Shown piece after piece: positions 8,088 through 15,755 of a stretch of 33,613 nt of DNA; position 1 is the first letter of the stretch, and each line of letters starts with the position of its first letter. Source of the stretch: JBIOUF01 sp044866695. Lineage in GTDB: Bacteria > Actinomycetota > Actinomycetes > Propionibacteriales > Nocardioidaceae. Location: positions 1-33,613 of the forward strand of contig JBIOUF010000096.1 in the NCBI GenBank assembly GCA_044866695.1, given 5' to 3'. The translations under genes and the position numbers were made by a program. The notes beneath the pieces were generated by a model, which was not told the DNA's origin, did no database searches, and was given only the letters and a program-made list of their open reading frames with translations.

Positions 8088-9416
8088 GTGGTCAGTCCGG
8101 GCCCTCGGCGGCGTCCCGGGACGAGCCGCACCCTGCTGGTGGAGCGGGACGGTGCCGGGTCGGTGCTCAGCACGGTCCGCCGCACCGTCCTGCCGTCGGG
8201 GCTGCGCGTGGTCACCGAGGCGATGGCCGGCGCCCGCTCGGCCACGGTCGGGGTCTGGGCGGGTTCGGGGTCGAGGGACGAGACGGCGACCACGTCCGGT
8301 GCGTCGCACTTCCTGGAGCACCTGCTGTTCAAGGGCACGCCCAGCCGGACCGCGATGGACATCTCCGCCGCGCTGGACGCGGTGGGAGGGGAGTTCAACG
8401 CCTTCACCGGCAAGGAGTACACCTGCTTCCACGCCCGGGTGCTCGAGCAGGACCTGCCGTTGGCGGTGGACGTCCTCGGCGACATGTACACCTCGAGCCG
8501 GCTCACCGCCGACGACGTCGAGGCGGAGCGTCAGGTCATCCTCGACGAGATCGCCATGCACGACGACGACCCCGAGGAGCTGGCCGGCAACCTGTTCGCC
8601 GAGCACGCCTACGGCGCGACCGCGCTGGGCCGCCCCATCGCGGGCACGGCCGGGTCGGTGACCGCGCTCTCCGCCGCGCAGGTGCGCCGCCACTACCGCC
8701 GGCACTACCGTCCGGAGCGGACGGTGGTGGCGGTCGCGGGGAACGTCGACCATGCGACCGTGGTGCGGCGGGTGCGGCGGGCCTTCGCCGGCCGCGACTT
8801 CCTCTCCGGCTCTGCGGCCCCGGTGCCGCCGCGCACCGGCGCCCGGTTCCGCCGTCGCGCCGCCGGCACCGCCGTGCTCGCGCGGCCCTTCGAGCAGACG
8901 ACCCTCGTGCTGGGAGTGGACGGCCTGGTCCGCAACGACCCTCGCCGGTTCGCCCTGGGGGTGCTCAACGCCCTGGTCGGCGGCGGGACGTCGTCGCGGC
9001 TGTTCCAGGAGGTGCGGGAGCGGCGCGGCCTGGCGTACTCGGTGTACTCCTTCGTCTCCCACTACTGCGACGCCGGGACGTTCGGCGTCGGCGTCGGCTG
9101 TCTCCCGGACCGTCTCGACGAGGTGCTCGCGGTCGTGCGGCGCGAGCTGCGCCTCGTCGCCGAGGACGGCCCCGGCGCGGAGGAGGTCGAGCGGGGGAAG
9201 GGCCAGCTGCGCGGCGGCCTGGTGCTCGGGCTGGAGGACACCGGCGCCCGGATGTCGCGGATCGCGAAGGCCGAGCTGCTGTACGACCAGCTGCTCGGCG
9301 TCGACGACGTGGTGGCTCGCATCGACGCGGTCACCCTCGACGACGTACGCGTGCTCGCCAAGGAGCTGCTCACCCAGCCGGAGACGCTGGCCGTCGTGGG
9401 ACCGGTGGGGGAGTAG
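8088..9416 (+). CDS. M16 family zinc peptidase (pitrilysin / processing-peptidase type)
   Basis: A 442-residue zinc endopeptidase. The inverted HxxEH motif is H74-F-L-E77-H78, and the third metal ligand is E154 in LDEIAMHDDD, 76 residues after the second His, the expected distance. The N-terminal M16 domain is followed by a C-terminal M16_C domain (about 190-380) with RERRGLAYSVYSF. It resembles mitochondrial processing peptidase beta and the actinobacterial homologues that follow pnp. There is no signal peptide, so it acts in the cytoplasm. The gene begins eight bases after the pnp stop and is likely co-transcribed. The GTG at 8088 is the first start; the conserved domain begins near residue 28, so a later start is possible. 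Confidence 0.94.
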   Translation: MVSPGPRRRPGTSRTLLVERDGAGSVLSTVRRTVLPSGLRVVTEAMAGARSATVGVWAGSGSRDETATTSGASHFLEHLLFKGTPSRTAMDISAALDAVGGEFNAFTGKEYTCFHARVLEQDLPLAVDVLGDMYTSSRLTADDVEAERQVILDEIAMHDDDPEELAGNLFAEHAYGATALGRPIAGTAGSVTALSAAQVRRHYRRHYRPERTVVAVAGNVDHATVVRRVRRAFAGRDFLSGSAAPVPPRTGARFRRRAAGTAVLARPFEQTTLVLGVDGLVRNDPRRFALGVLNALVGGGTSSRLFQEVRERRGLAYSVYSFVSHYCDAGTFGVGVGCLPDRLDEVLAVVRRELRLVAEDGPGAEEVERGKGQLRGGLVLGLEDTGARMSRIAKAELLYDQLLGVDDVVARIDAVTLDDVRVLAKELLTQPETLAVVGPVGE

Positions 9417-9441
9417 CGCGCGTGCGCGGGCCGGTCGGCTG

Positions 9442-9531
9442 GGTTGTGGCCGATAACCGCACGGTCATGGGGTTGTGGCCCGAGCCTGCACTGCCCTTCG
9501 GCGTGTCGGTTGCGGTTATCGGCCACCCAAC
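9442..9531. repeat. REP-like palindromic element, copy A
   Basis: GTGGCCGATAACCGCA (9446-9461) pairs perfectly over 16 bp with 9511-9526. The loop holds the motif TTGTGGCCCGA (9473-9483) and a smaller hairpin, CAC.GCC with GGCGTG. A related element lies at 26910-26993. Here it sits between two convergent genes and could act as a bidirectional terminator. Confidence 0.85.
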
Positions 9532-9541
9532 GGCGTGCGGC

Positions 9542-11491
9542 TCAGACGGTCACCCGCCGTGCCGCGACCAGCTCGCCGGCGGAGAAGCCCTCCAGACGCA
9601 GCTGCTGGCCGCTGCTCGCGTCGGCCACCGTGACCGTGGTCGAGCCAGGAGTCGGACCGGCCGGGACCGTCGGAGAGGCGACCGGCCGGCCGGCGAGGTA
9701 GACGTCGACGCGGTCCAGTCCGACCGTGGTCAGCTGCGCGGTGAGCGTCGTGCCGGCCAGGGTGGCGGCGACGTCGAGGCGGCGCACCGGCATCGCGGCC
9801 AGGATCTCACCGGCCTCGTCCAGCAGGTCCTTGTTGCCAGATAGCACGTCGTCGCGGGTGAGCGGGTGCACCTGGTCGGGCACCACGCCGAGGTCCTCGA
9901 CCGGAGTGCCGGCCAGGGCGCCGACCCGCAGGCCGCGGCGGATCGCGACACGCATGTTCGCGCCCTGCGGCAGGCTCCGGTACGGCGAGGCCGGGTCGCC
10001 GGCCATGAGCTGCTGGAGCAGCTGGAGGGTCCACACATTGGCGCCGCCGGCGCCGGTGCAGGCGTCGACGCCGAGGATCGGGCCGATGCCGTGGTCGGCC
10101 CAGCCCGCGGCGAAGAAGTCGGTGGCCGAGTAGCACCGGGCGTCGGTGACCAGCACGGCCGGGCCGTGGTAGGTCTGACCGACCTGGTTGGCGCCCTCGA
10201 GCGGAGTGATCGGCCTGGCAGCGGAGAAGGCGGCACCGGTCTCCGTGGCCTGGTCCAGGGAGGCAAACCAGGGCCCGAGGTCGATGCCCGCGGCGGCGTC
10301 CTTGTGCCGGCGCACCAGGGCCAGGTTGAGCGCGGTCGCGAGGAACTGCACCGGCTCCGGCTCGACCCGGCGCGGGGTCAGGGTCTGGAGGGTGAACTCG
10401 CTGGCGTGCAGGTGGCCGCCGCCGTTGCCGCGGACGTCCACGATGAGGCCGTTCTGGGGCAGCGCCGCGGCCAGCCGCACGAACTCGTCGCGGAAGGCGA
10501 TCGGGTCCTGCACGCTGAAGGTGAAGATCCGCAGGTGGCCGAACGTGCCGCTTGCCGTGGTCACCTCGCGAGCCCGGAACACCCCGGGCATCGTGGTCGC
10601 GACGTCACCGGTGTTCACCGCCTCCGCGGTCGCCAGCTCCGCCGAGCTGAGGCCGCCCTCCAGCTCGACGACCTCGGGCTTGTAGAGCATCTTGACCGCG
10701 CGGGACCGCTCGTCCGCGTCGAGGTCCATGCCGAGCGAGGTGGCCGCCGGCGACACGGCGTCGAGATCGGTCATCGGCGGGAGGTTCCCGGTCACCTGCC
10801 ACTGCAGCCGCACGTCGCGGGGCTTGCCGTCCGCGGCCAGGTAGGTCACCACGATCCAGTCCTCGTCGGGCGGCAGCTGCATCTTCAGCGGTCGCACGGT
10901 CATCGAGTCCAGACCGCGCACGAGGTTGGCGGCCCGGTTGCTCCCGGCGAACCGGGCGCCGTTGACCTCCACGGCGCGGGCGATGGGGACGCCGTTCCAG
11001 TGGGTGACCTCGGTGCCGACGCCGAAGCCGTCGGCGGTGAAGCCGGCCACGGTCCGGGTCACCAGGTAGTGGTTACCGGTCGGGTCGGTGGCCTTCTCCA
11101 TCATGAACGGCAGGAACGCCACCTGGCCGGCGAACGGCTGCGGCAGCAGGTAGTTCGTGTGCAGGTCCCGCACGGACATGAAGATGCTGGCCATCTCGCG
11201 GTGGAACTGCCACTCGGGCTCCATGGTCTGGGCCGTCTGGTGGTCCAGCCGCGCGCGCAGCAGGCGGAGCCGCTGCACCGGGTTGACCGCGTGCATCGCG
11301 GACTTGAGCGGCAGGTGCACGTAGTTCTGCTCCAACAGCACCCGGGCCTGGTCGACGATCAGCCTGCGGTCGTCGAGGCTGAGCAGGCCGGCGGTCGCGA
11401 GGAACCCGGGCACGGTCAGTGCGCCGTCGCCGCTCACCTGCCCCGGCTGCTCGGGCTCGGCGGCTGCTGCGGGCGGGGTGGTCAGCGTCAT
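9542..11491 (-). CDS. S41 family (C-terminal-processing-like) peptidase
   Basis: A 649-residue protein of the tricorn/CtpA-type S41 serine peptidase family. An N-terminal helical region (about 30-130) is followed by a PDZ-like segment (about 130-220, VGTEVTHWNGVPI). The S41 core holds LIVDVRGNGGGHLHAS and VLVTDARCYSATDFFAAG, where S455 is the likely nucleophile. The end (EDLGVVPDQVHPLTRDDV...) is typical of the family, and a small beta-rich tail closes the protein. There is no signal peptide, unlike CtpA. The ATG at 11489-11491 has GGGAGA upstream on its strand; the frame stays open further upstream but runs antisense to dapB. It is divergent from dapB by 94 bases. Substrate unknown. Confidence 0.88.
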   Translation of the reverse strand: MTLTTPPAAAAEPEQPGQVSGDGALTVPGFLATAGLLSLDDRRLIVDQARVLLEQNYVHLPLKSAMHAVNPVQRLRLLRARLDHQTAQTMEPEWQFHREMASIFMSVRDLHTNYLLPQPFAGQVAFLPFMMEKATDPTGNHYLVTRTVAGFTADGFGVGTEVTHWNGVPIARAVEVNGARFAGSNRAANLVRGLDSMTVRPLKMQLPPDEDWIVVTYLAADGKPRDVRLQWQVTGNLPPMTDLDAVSPAATSLGMDLDADERSRAVKMLYKPEVVELEGGLSSAELATAEAVNTGDVATTMPGVFRAREVTTASGTFGHLRIFTFSVQDPIAFRDEFVRLAAALPQNGLIVDVRGNGGGHLHASEFTLQTLTPRRVEPEPVQFLATALNLALVRRHKDAAAGIDLGPWFASLDQATETGAAFSAARPITPLEGANQVGQTYHGPAVLVTDARCYSATDFFAAGWADHGIGPILGVDACTGAGGANVWTLQLLQQLMAGDPASPYRSLPQGANMRVAIRRGLRVGALAGTPVEDLGVVPDQVHPLTRDDVLSGNKDLLDEAGEILAAMPVRRLDVAATLAGTTLTAQLTTVGLDRVDVYLAGRPVASPTVPAGPTPGSTTVTVADASSGQQLRLEGFSAGELVAARRVTV

Positions 11492-11572
11492 GGCGTCTCC
11501 CGGGTCAGGCTGGGCGGGTCTCTCAGAGGAGAGCCGGGCCGTGGCCGAAAGATACGCCGCCGACGGGGTGCG

Positions 11573-11578
11573 TAGGTT
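11573..11578 (+). promoter_or_regulatory. -10 box of a probably leaderless dapB transcript
   Basis: TAGGTT lies at -13 to -8 relative to the dapB GTG, so transcription should begin at or next to the start codon. No Shine-Dalgarno sequence is present. No clear -35 hexamer is seen. Confidence 0.6.
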
Positions 11579-11585
11579 GGTCTCC

Positions 11586-12338
11586 GTGACGGCGAGGAAG
11601 GTCGGTGTGCTCGGCTCCGGGGGCAAGGTCGGCCGGGAGGTGTGCGCGGCGGTCCGGGCCGCCGACGACCTCGAGCTGGTTGCCGAGGTCGACGTCGGCG
11701 ACGACCGCGCCGTCCTGCTGGATGCCGGTGCCGAGGCGGTCGTGGACTTCACCCACCCCGACGCGGTGATGGACAACGTGGAGTTCTGCGTCCGCAACGG
11801 CATCCACGCCGTCGTCGGCACCACCGGCTTCGACCAGGAACGGCTGGACCGGGTCCGCGGGTGGCTGGACGGCGCGCCCGGGGTCGGCGTCCTGGTCGCG
11901 CCCAACTTTTCGGTGGGCGCGGTGCTGATGATGCGGTTCGCGGCCGAGGCGGCGCCGTTCTTCGAGAGCGTCGAGATCATCGAGCTGCACCACCCCGACA
12001 AGGCCGACGCCCCGTCGGGGACCGCGCGCCGGACCGCGGAGCTCGTCGCGGTCGCGCGGCGGGACGCGGGGACGGGCCCGATGCCGGACGCCACCAGCAC
12101 CGAGCTGGCCGGGGCGCGCGGCGCCGACGTCGCCGGGGTCCGCGTCCACGCGGCCCGGGTGCGCGGCCTGGTGGCGCACCAGGAGGTCCTGCTCGGCGGG
12201 CTCGGCGAGACGCTGACGCTGCGGCACGACTCGCTGGACCGGGTGTCGTTCACACCGGGCGTCCTGCGCGCGGTCCGGGCGATTGCCGACCGGCCGGGGC
12301 TCACCGTCGGCCTGGAGCCACTGCTGGGCCTGGGCTGA
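11586..12338 (+). CDS. dapB: 4-hydroxy-tetrahydrodipicolinate reductase
   Basis: A 250-residue DapB, which reduces hydroxy-tetrahydrodipicolinate with NAD(P)H in the diaminopimelate/lysine pathway. The nucleotide-binding loop GSGGKVGREV is at the N-terminus. VDFTHPDAVMDN and VVGTTGF follow, then the family signature around residues 134-146 (ELHHPDKADAPSGTA) with the catalytic His pair and Lys. Length is normal. The GTG at 11586 is chosen because the family N-terminus starts there and a -10 box stands eight bases before it; the open frame reaches further upstream without an RBS. dapA, encoding the preceding enzyme of the pathway, lies at 19125. Confidence 0.97.
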   Translation: MTARKVGVLGSGGKVGREVCAAVRAADDLELVAEVDVGDDRAVLLDAGAEAVVDFTHPDAVMDNVEFCVRNGIHAVVGTTGFDQERLDRVRGWLDGAPGVGVLVAPNFSVGAVLMMRFAAEAAPFFESVEIIELHHPDKADAPSGTARRTAELVAVARRDAGTGPMPDATSTELAGARGADVAGVRVHAARVRGLVAHQEVLLGGLGETLTLRHDSLDRVSFTPGVLRAVRAIADRPGLTVGLEPLLGLG

Positions 12339-12341
12339 GCC

Positions 12342-12797
12342 GTGCGCGCCAAGGCCACCGTCGCCGTGCTGGTCGTCGTGCTGGTCTTCTACGCCCTGGT
12401 CATCGGCCGCAAGGGGGTGGCGCTGCTGGGCGTGGGCTCGCCCGTGGCGGCGGGTCTCGGGGTCGCGCTGCTGGTGCTCCCGATGCTGGGCCTGGTCCTG
12501 GTGTGGCGAGAGGTCGAGTTCGGGCGGCGTACGGCGAGGCTCGGCGCGCTGCTGTCCAGCGAGGGCGGCCTGCCCGTGGACGACCTGCCACGACGACCGT
12601 CCGGTCGGGTGGACCGGGAGGCGGCCGACGCCGCGTTCGAGACCTTGCGCGCCGAGACCGCCGCCGACCCCGGCAGCTGGCGCGCGTGGTACCGCCTGGC
12701 CCTGGCGTACGACGCCGCCGGCGACCGCGGCCGGGCCCGCGAGGCCGCGCGGCATGCGGTCGCGCTCTCCCGGGCGGAGGGCGGCGTCGAGGCATGA
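12342..12797 (+). CDS. Small membrane protein with a TPR-like C-terminus
   Basis: A 151-residue protein of unknown function. Two membrane helices are visible at about residues 5-22 and 28-54 (VALLVLPMLGLVLVW). The cytoplasmic tail has one TPR-like helix pair at about 105-145 (SWRAWYRLALAYDAAGDRGRAREAARHAV). The GTG start lies three bases after the dapB stop, so it is translated with dapB. Similar small genes follow dapB in other actinobacteria, but I know of no assigned role. Confidence 0.82.
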   Translation: MRAKATVAVLVVVLVFYALVIGRKGVALLGVGSPVAAGLGVALLVLPMLGLVLVWREVEFGRRTARLGALLSSEGGLPVDDLPRRPSGRVDREAADAAFETLRAETAADPGSWRAWYRLALAYDAAGDRGRAREAARHAVALSRAEGGVEA

Positions 12798-12859
12798 CGC
12801 AGCCGGTTCCCGGCGACCTGGCCCGTTCGGCCGGCGCTCTTGCCCTCGAGGATCCCGGC

Positions 12860-13159
12860 TCACAGCATCCGGACCAGCGCCGCGGTGACCGCCGCGACCG
12901 CCACCACCGCGAGGAACGGCCACCGCAGCAGCAGCGCGACCACCGCCGCGGCGAGACCGGCGAGCCGCGCGTCGACGACCAGCGCGCTACCGCGGGCGAG
13001 AACCTGGACGGCGACCAGCGCGGACAGCAGCGCGACCGGCAGCAGGTCGGCGACCCGGGCCACGACCGGGCGGTCGAGCACCCGCGCAGGCACGGACAGG
13101 CCGAGGAGCTTGAGCAGGTAGCAGCCCGCGGCGGTGCCCAGCACCGCGGCCCAGATCAC
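12860..13159 (-). CDS. azlD: AzlD family branched-chain amino acid export subunit
   Basis: A 99-residue, three- to four-helix membrane protein with hydrophobic segments such as VIWAAVLGTAAGCYLLKLLGL and VADLLPVALLSALVAVQVLA. AzlD partners the larger AzlC permease in export of branched-chain amino acids. The GTG start at 13157-13159 overlaps the azlC stop by four bases, so the two are translationally coupled. The reading frame stays open upstream inside azlC, but that part is a shadow. The exact substrate of this pair is not shown by sequence. Confidence 0.85.
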   Translation of the reverse strand: MIWAAVLGTAAGCYLLKLLGLSVPARVLDRPVVARVADLLPVALLSALVAVQVLARGSALVVDARLAGLAAAVVALLLRWPFLAVVAVAAVTAALVRML

Positions 13160-13899
13160 CGCGCCGTCCCGCGCGGGGGCACCAGCCCGACCAGCACGGC
13201 CACGGCTGCGGCCGCCAGGACCGGCGTGCCCGCGGTGGTCACGGGCACCAGGAGCAGCGCCACCAGCACGGCGAGCGCCGCGACGGTCAGGTTCCGCCGG
13301 CCCCGCAGCCGCGGCCACAGCAGGGCCAGGAAGGCGCCGCCCACCGCGGCGTCCAGCCCGTACGTGCGCGGGTCGCCGAGGGCCTCTCCGGCAAGGGCCC
13401 CGGCCAGGGTGGCGAGGTTCCAGAACGCGAACACCGCCAGGCCCGTGGCCAGGAACCCTACCCGGGCCGCCTCGGTCGTCGCCCGAGTCACCGACATCGC
13501 GGTGGACTCGTCGATGACCAGCTGCGCCGCGGCGACCCGCCGACCGCCGTGCCACCCGAGCAGCGGTGCCAGCCTCAGCCCGTACAGCGTGTTCCGGGTG
13601 CCCAGCATCAGCGCGGTGACCGCCCCGGACAGCGGTGCGCCGCCCGAGGCGACCACGCCGACGAACGCGAACTGCGAGGCCCCGGTGAACACCAGCAGCG
13701 ACAGCGCGCAGGTCTGCCACACGCCGAGCCCCGCGGCCACGGAGACCGCCCCGAACGACACGCCGTACGCCCCGGTGGCCACGCCGACGGCGAGGCCGTC
13801 GCGGACGATCCCGCGCCGCTGCCTCGCGGCGTCGTCCGCGCCCGGCCCGGCGGCCGGCGGTCCCTCGGAGGAGCCGGGGCGAGGGTCGGATGCGCTCAC
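13156..13899 (-). CDS. azlC: AzlC family branched-chain amino acid permease
   Basis: A 247-residue integral membrane protein with about seven hydrophobic segments. Family motifs are visible: GLAVGVATGAYGVSFGA, VFTGASQFAFVGV and LGTRNTLYGLRLAPLL, then a DESTAMS segment. With AzlD it exports branched-chain amino acids from the cytoplasm. I chose the GTG at 13899 because TAGGGT stands eight bases before it in the leaderless arrangement used by neighbours; an ATG at 13929 would add ten residues upstream of that -10 box. It is the first gene of the azlC-azlD pair. Confidence 0.9.
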   Translation of the reverse strand: MSASDPRPGSSEGPPAAGPGADDAARQRRGIVRDGLAVGVATGAYGVSFGAVSVAAGLGVWQTCALSLLVFTGASQFAFVGVVASGGAPLSGAVTALMLGTRNTLYGLRLAPLLGWHGGRRVAAAQLVIDESTAMSVTRATTEAARVGFLATGLAVFAFWNLATLAGALAGEALGDPRTYGLDAAVGGAFLALLWPRLRGRRNLTVAALAVLVALLLVPVTTAGTPVLAAAAVAVLVGLVPPRGTAR

Positions 13900-13906
13900 C
13901 CGCGCG

Positions 13907-13912
13907 ACCCTA
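13907..13912 (-). promoter_or_regulatory. -10 box of probably leaderless azlC
   Basis: On the minus strand TAGGGT occupies -13 to -8 relative to the azlC GTG. This is the same spacing as at dapB, and no RBS lies between. Confidence 0.55.
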
Positions 13913-14025
13913 GCGATCCCGCACCCCAAGAACGCAGCCCGTCTCCGTGGTCGACGTGCGTGCGTCGCATGGCGGAGGACGCCGAGCGGCTCGCGGTGTG
14001 TGACGTCGGTCGAACCCGCTCCGGG

Positions 14026-14580
14026 TCAGGTCAGCGTCGTGTGCAGGCGGACCTGCCGGACCCGGACGGCACCGTCGCCGCTGAGGTCGAGCTCGCGGTG
14101 CGCGCCGTCGGGGGCCCAGCCCGCTTCGGTGAGGAAGGCGCGGCGAGCGTCGTCGGTGGCGGTCAGCCAGACCACGCCCCGCCGGAACCGGTCGGCGCGC
14201 AGGGTGTCCACGGCCGCCTGCACCAGCCGCGACCCATGGCCCCGGCCCCGGTGGTCCGGGTCGACGGTGAGCTCGGCGAGCTCGCCGTCGGCGACCGGGT
14301 CGGAGTCGGGGTCGGCGGACGGGACGGTCAGGGCGTAGCCGCGGACGGCGGCCCGCTCGAGCGCCACCAGCACGCGGTCCCTCGCGTCCGGGGGGCGGGC
14401 CAGGGACTCCGCCCACGTCGTGGCAAGCCGGTCCGGCTCCAGCCCGTCGAGCAGGTCGCCGGGCAGCAGCCCGGCGTACTCCTCGCGCCAGGCCCGGACC
14501 TGCACCGCGGCGATCGCGGGCGCGTCCTTCGGCCAGGCGAGGCGCACCGAGAGCTCCGTGGGGGGGCCGGGACCGTCCAT
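14026..14580 (-). CDS. GNAT family N-acetyltransferase
   Basis: A 184-residue GNAT acyltransferase. The acetyl-CoA loop is at residues 108-119 (DPDHRGRGHGSR). It is preceded by the beta4 strand ELAELTV and followed by a helix (LVQAAVDTLRADRF), then WLTATDDARRAFLTEAGW, the usual motif B region. It transfers an acetyl group from acetyl-CoA to an amine; the acceptor cannot be inferred. It is monocistronic, divergent from the sulfotransferase and in tandem behind azlC with a 126-base gap. The ATG start is the only good one, and no strong RBS is seen. Confidence 0.9.
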   Translation of the reverse strand: MDGPGPPTELSVRLAWPKDAPAIAAVQVRAWREEYAGLLPGDLLDGLEPDRLATTWAESLARPPDARDRVLVALERAAVRGYALTVPSADPDSDPVADGELAELTVDPDHRGRGHGSRLVQAAVDTLRADRFRRGVVWLTATDDARRAFLTEAGWAPDGAHRELDLSGDGAVRVRQVRLHTTLT

Positions 14581-14643
14581 GTGGCAATCGTCTCAGGGCG
14601 GATCCGGGCCGGATCCGGTGCGGAGGTATCTGTAGTAATTCAG

Positions 14644-14649
14644 TAGACT
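14644..14649 (+). promoter_or_regulatory. -10 box of the probably leaderless sulfotransferase gene
   Basis: TAGACT lies at -13 to -8 relative to the ATG at 14657, in a locally AT-rich patch (14628-14650). It favours ATG 14657 over the TTG two codons upstream. Confidence 0.55.
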
Positions 14650-14656
14650 CTTGGGC

Positions 14657-15625
14657 ATGACGCCGGACCGCAGGCCGCCCGACTTCTTCCTGGTCGGGGC
14701 CCCCAAGGCGGGCACCAGCGCGCTGCACTCCGCGCTGGCCCAGCACCCGCACCTGTTCATGTCCAAGGTCAAGGAGCCCAAGTACTACATGTGCGGCGAC
14801 AGCCCGCCGCCGGCGTACAAGGGCCCCGGCGACGCGCACAGCAACCAGGAGTGGGTCTGGCAGCGCGACCGCTACCTCTCGCTGTTCGACGACGCCCCGG
14901 AGGGCACGCTGCGCGGTGAGAGCACGCCGTTCTACCTGTACAACCGCGACGCGCGGCGGCGGATCGCCGCCGATGCCCCCGGGGCCCTCCTCGTCGCGGT
15001 CCTCCGGGACCCCGTCGACCGGGCGTACTCGAACTGGATGCACCTGTGGGTGGACGGCCTGGAGCCCCGCGCCGACATCGTGGTCGCCTGCGAGAAGGAG
15101 CAGGACCGCATCGACAACGGCTGGGCGCCGTTCTGGCACTACCGCAGCCTTGGCATGTACGGCCGGCAGGTCGCGGACCTGTTCGACCACTTCCCCCGTG
15201 AGCAGGTGCTGTTGCTGCGCTACAAGGACCTGGTGAGGGACGCGGAAGGCACGCTGAACCGGGTCTGCCGCTTCCTCGGCGTCGAGGAGGGCCGCGTGGA
15301 GGCGGTGCCCTCGGACAACTCCCGGGTGTTCGTCCGCGACGGCGTCCGGACCCGGACGATCGCGCCGGTCATCCGCGCCGGCGCCGCGGCCGCGCAGTTC
15401 CTGCCGCCGCAGGTGTGGCGCAAGGTCAGCAGGCCGCTGGTCCAGGAGCTGCACCGGGGCGGGTCGGAGGACCGCCCGCGGCTGACCCCGGAGCAGCGGG
15501 AGATCCTCCTAGAGCCGCACCGCGAGGACATCGCGCTGCTGGAGAAGGTCACCGGTGAGTCGTTCGCCGAGTGGCTGACCTACCGCGCGGGCGCCTCGTT
15601 CAAGGCGCGCGCCGCCGGCTCCTGA
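14657..15625 (+). CDS. PAPS-dependent sulfotransferase
   Basis: A 322-residue sulfotransferase, which moves sulfate from PAPS to a hydroxyl or amino group of an acceptor. The 5'-phosphosulfate loop is at residues 14-22 (GAPKAGTSA). The 3'-phosphate-binding segment, about 113-126, is LRDPVDRAYSNWMH. LLLRYKDLVRD and the C-terminal LLEKVTGESFAEW block follow the heparan N-deacetylase/sulfotransferase-like pattern. There is no signal peptide. The acceptor is unknown; no PAPS synthesis genes or carbohydrate cluster lie in the window. It is convergent with the beta-propeller gene across a minisatellite and a G-rich tract. Confidence 0.92.
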   Translation: MTPDRRPPDFFLVGAPKAGTSALHSALAQHPHLFMSKVKEPKYYMCGDSPPPAYKGPGDAHSNQEWVWQRDRYLSLFDDAPEGTLRGESTPFYLYNRDARRRIAADAPGALLVAVLRDPVDRAYSNWMHLWVDGLEPRADIVVACEKEQDRIDNGWAPFWHYRSLGMYGRQVADLFDHFPREQVLLLRYKDLVRDAEGTLNRVCRFLGVEEGRVEAVPSDNSRVFVRDGVRTRTIAPVIRAGAAAAQFLPPQVWRKVSRPLVQELHRGGSEDRPRLTPEQREILLEPHREDIALLEKVTGESFAEWLTYRAGASFKARAAGS

Positions 15626-15638
15626 ACGGTTCGCCGCA

Positions 15639-15704
15639 CCAACATTGACGGGTCGACCCACCAAGATTGACGGGTCGACCCACCAAGATTGACGGTTCGA
15701 CCCA
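15639..15704 (-). repeat. 22-bp minisatellite array, copy 2
   Basis: Three contiguous 22-base units start at 15639, 15661 and 15683. Read on the minus strand they give the same unit as the arrays at 4675 and 21734 (GGGTCGACCCGTCAATSTTGG type). The internal GGGTCGACCC makes each unit locally palindromic. The array begins 14 bases after the sulfotransferase stop. Confidence 0.9.
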
Positions 15705-15717
15705 CAACACCGGCGGT

Positions 15718-15755
15718 GGGGCGGGGGTGGGGCGGAGGTGGGGCCGGGGGGTGGG
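15718..15755 (+). other. G-run tract, possible G-quadruplex
   Basis: Six G runs of lengths 4, 5, 4, 4, 6 and 3 lie on the plus strand, separated by short loops. The tract abuts the stop codon of the minus-strand beta-propeller gene, so its mRNA would carry the C-rich complement, while plus-strand read-through from the sulfotransferase would carry the G-rich strand. Confidence 0.6.

Noticed and set aside
7740..9062. Minus-strand frame of 440 residues opposite pnp and the M16 gene
   Set aside because: It is antisense to two conserved genes and has shadow-type composition.
11492..12358. Upstream extension of the S41 peptidase to 938 residues
   Set aside because: The extension is Ser/Thr/Arg-rich antisense sequence of dapB. 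The ATG at 11491 has an RBS and begins the protein-like sequence.
9866..14338. Long plus-strand frames (569 and 898 residues) across the S41 gene, dapB and azlCD
   Set aside because: They run across gene boundaries in frames that conflict with recognised proteins and show no domain.
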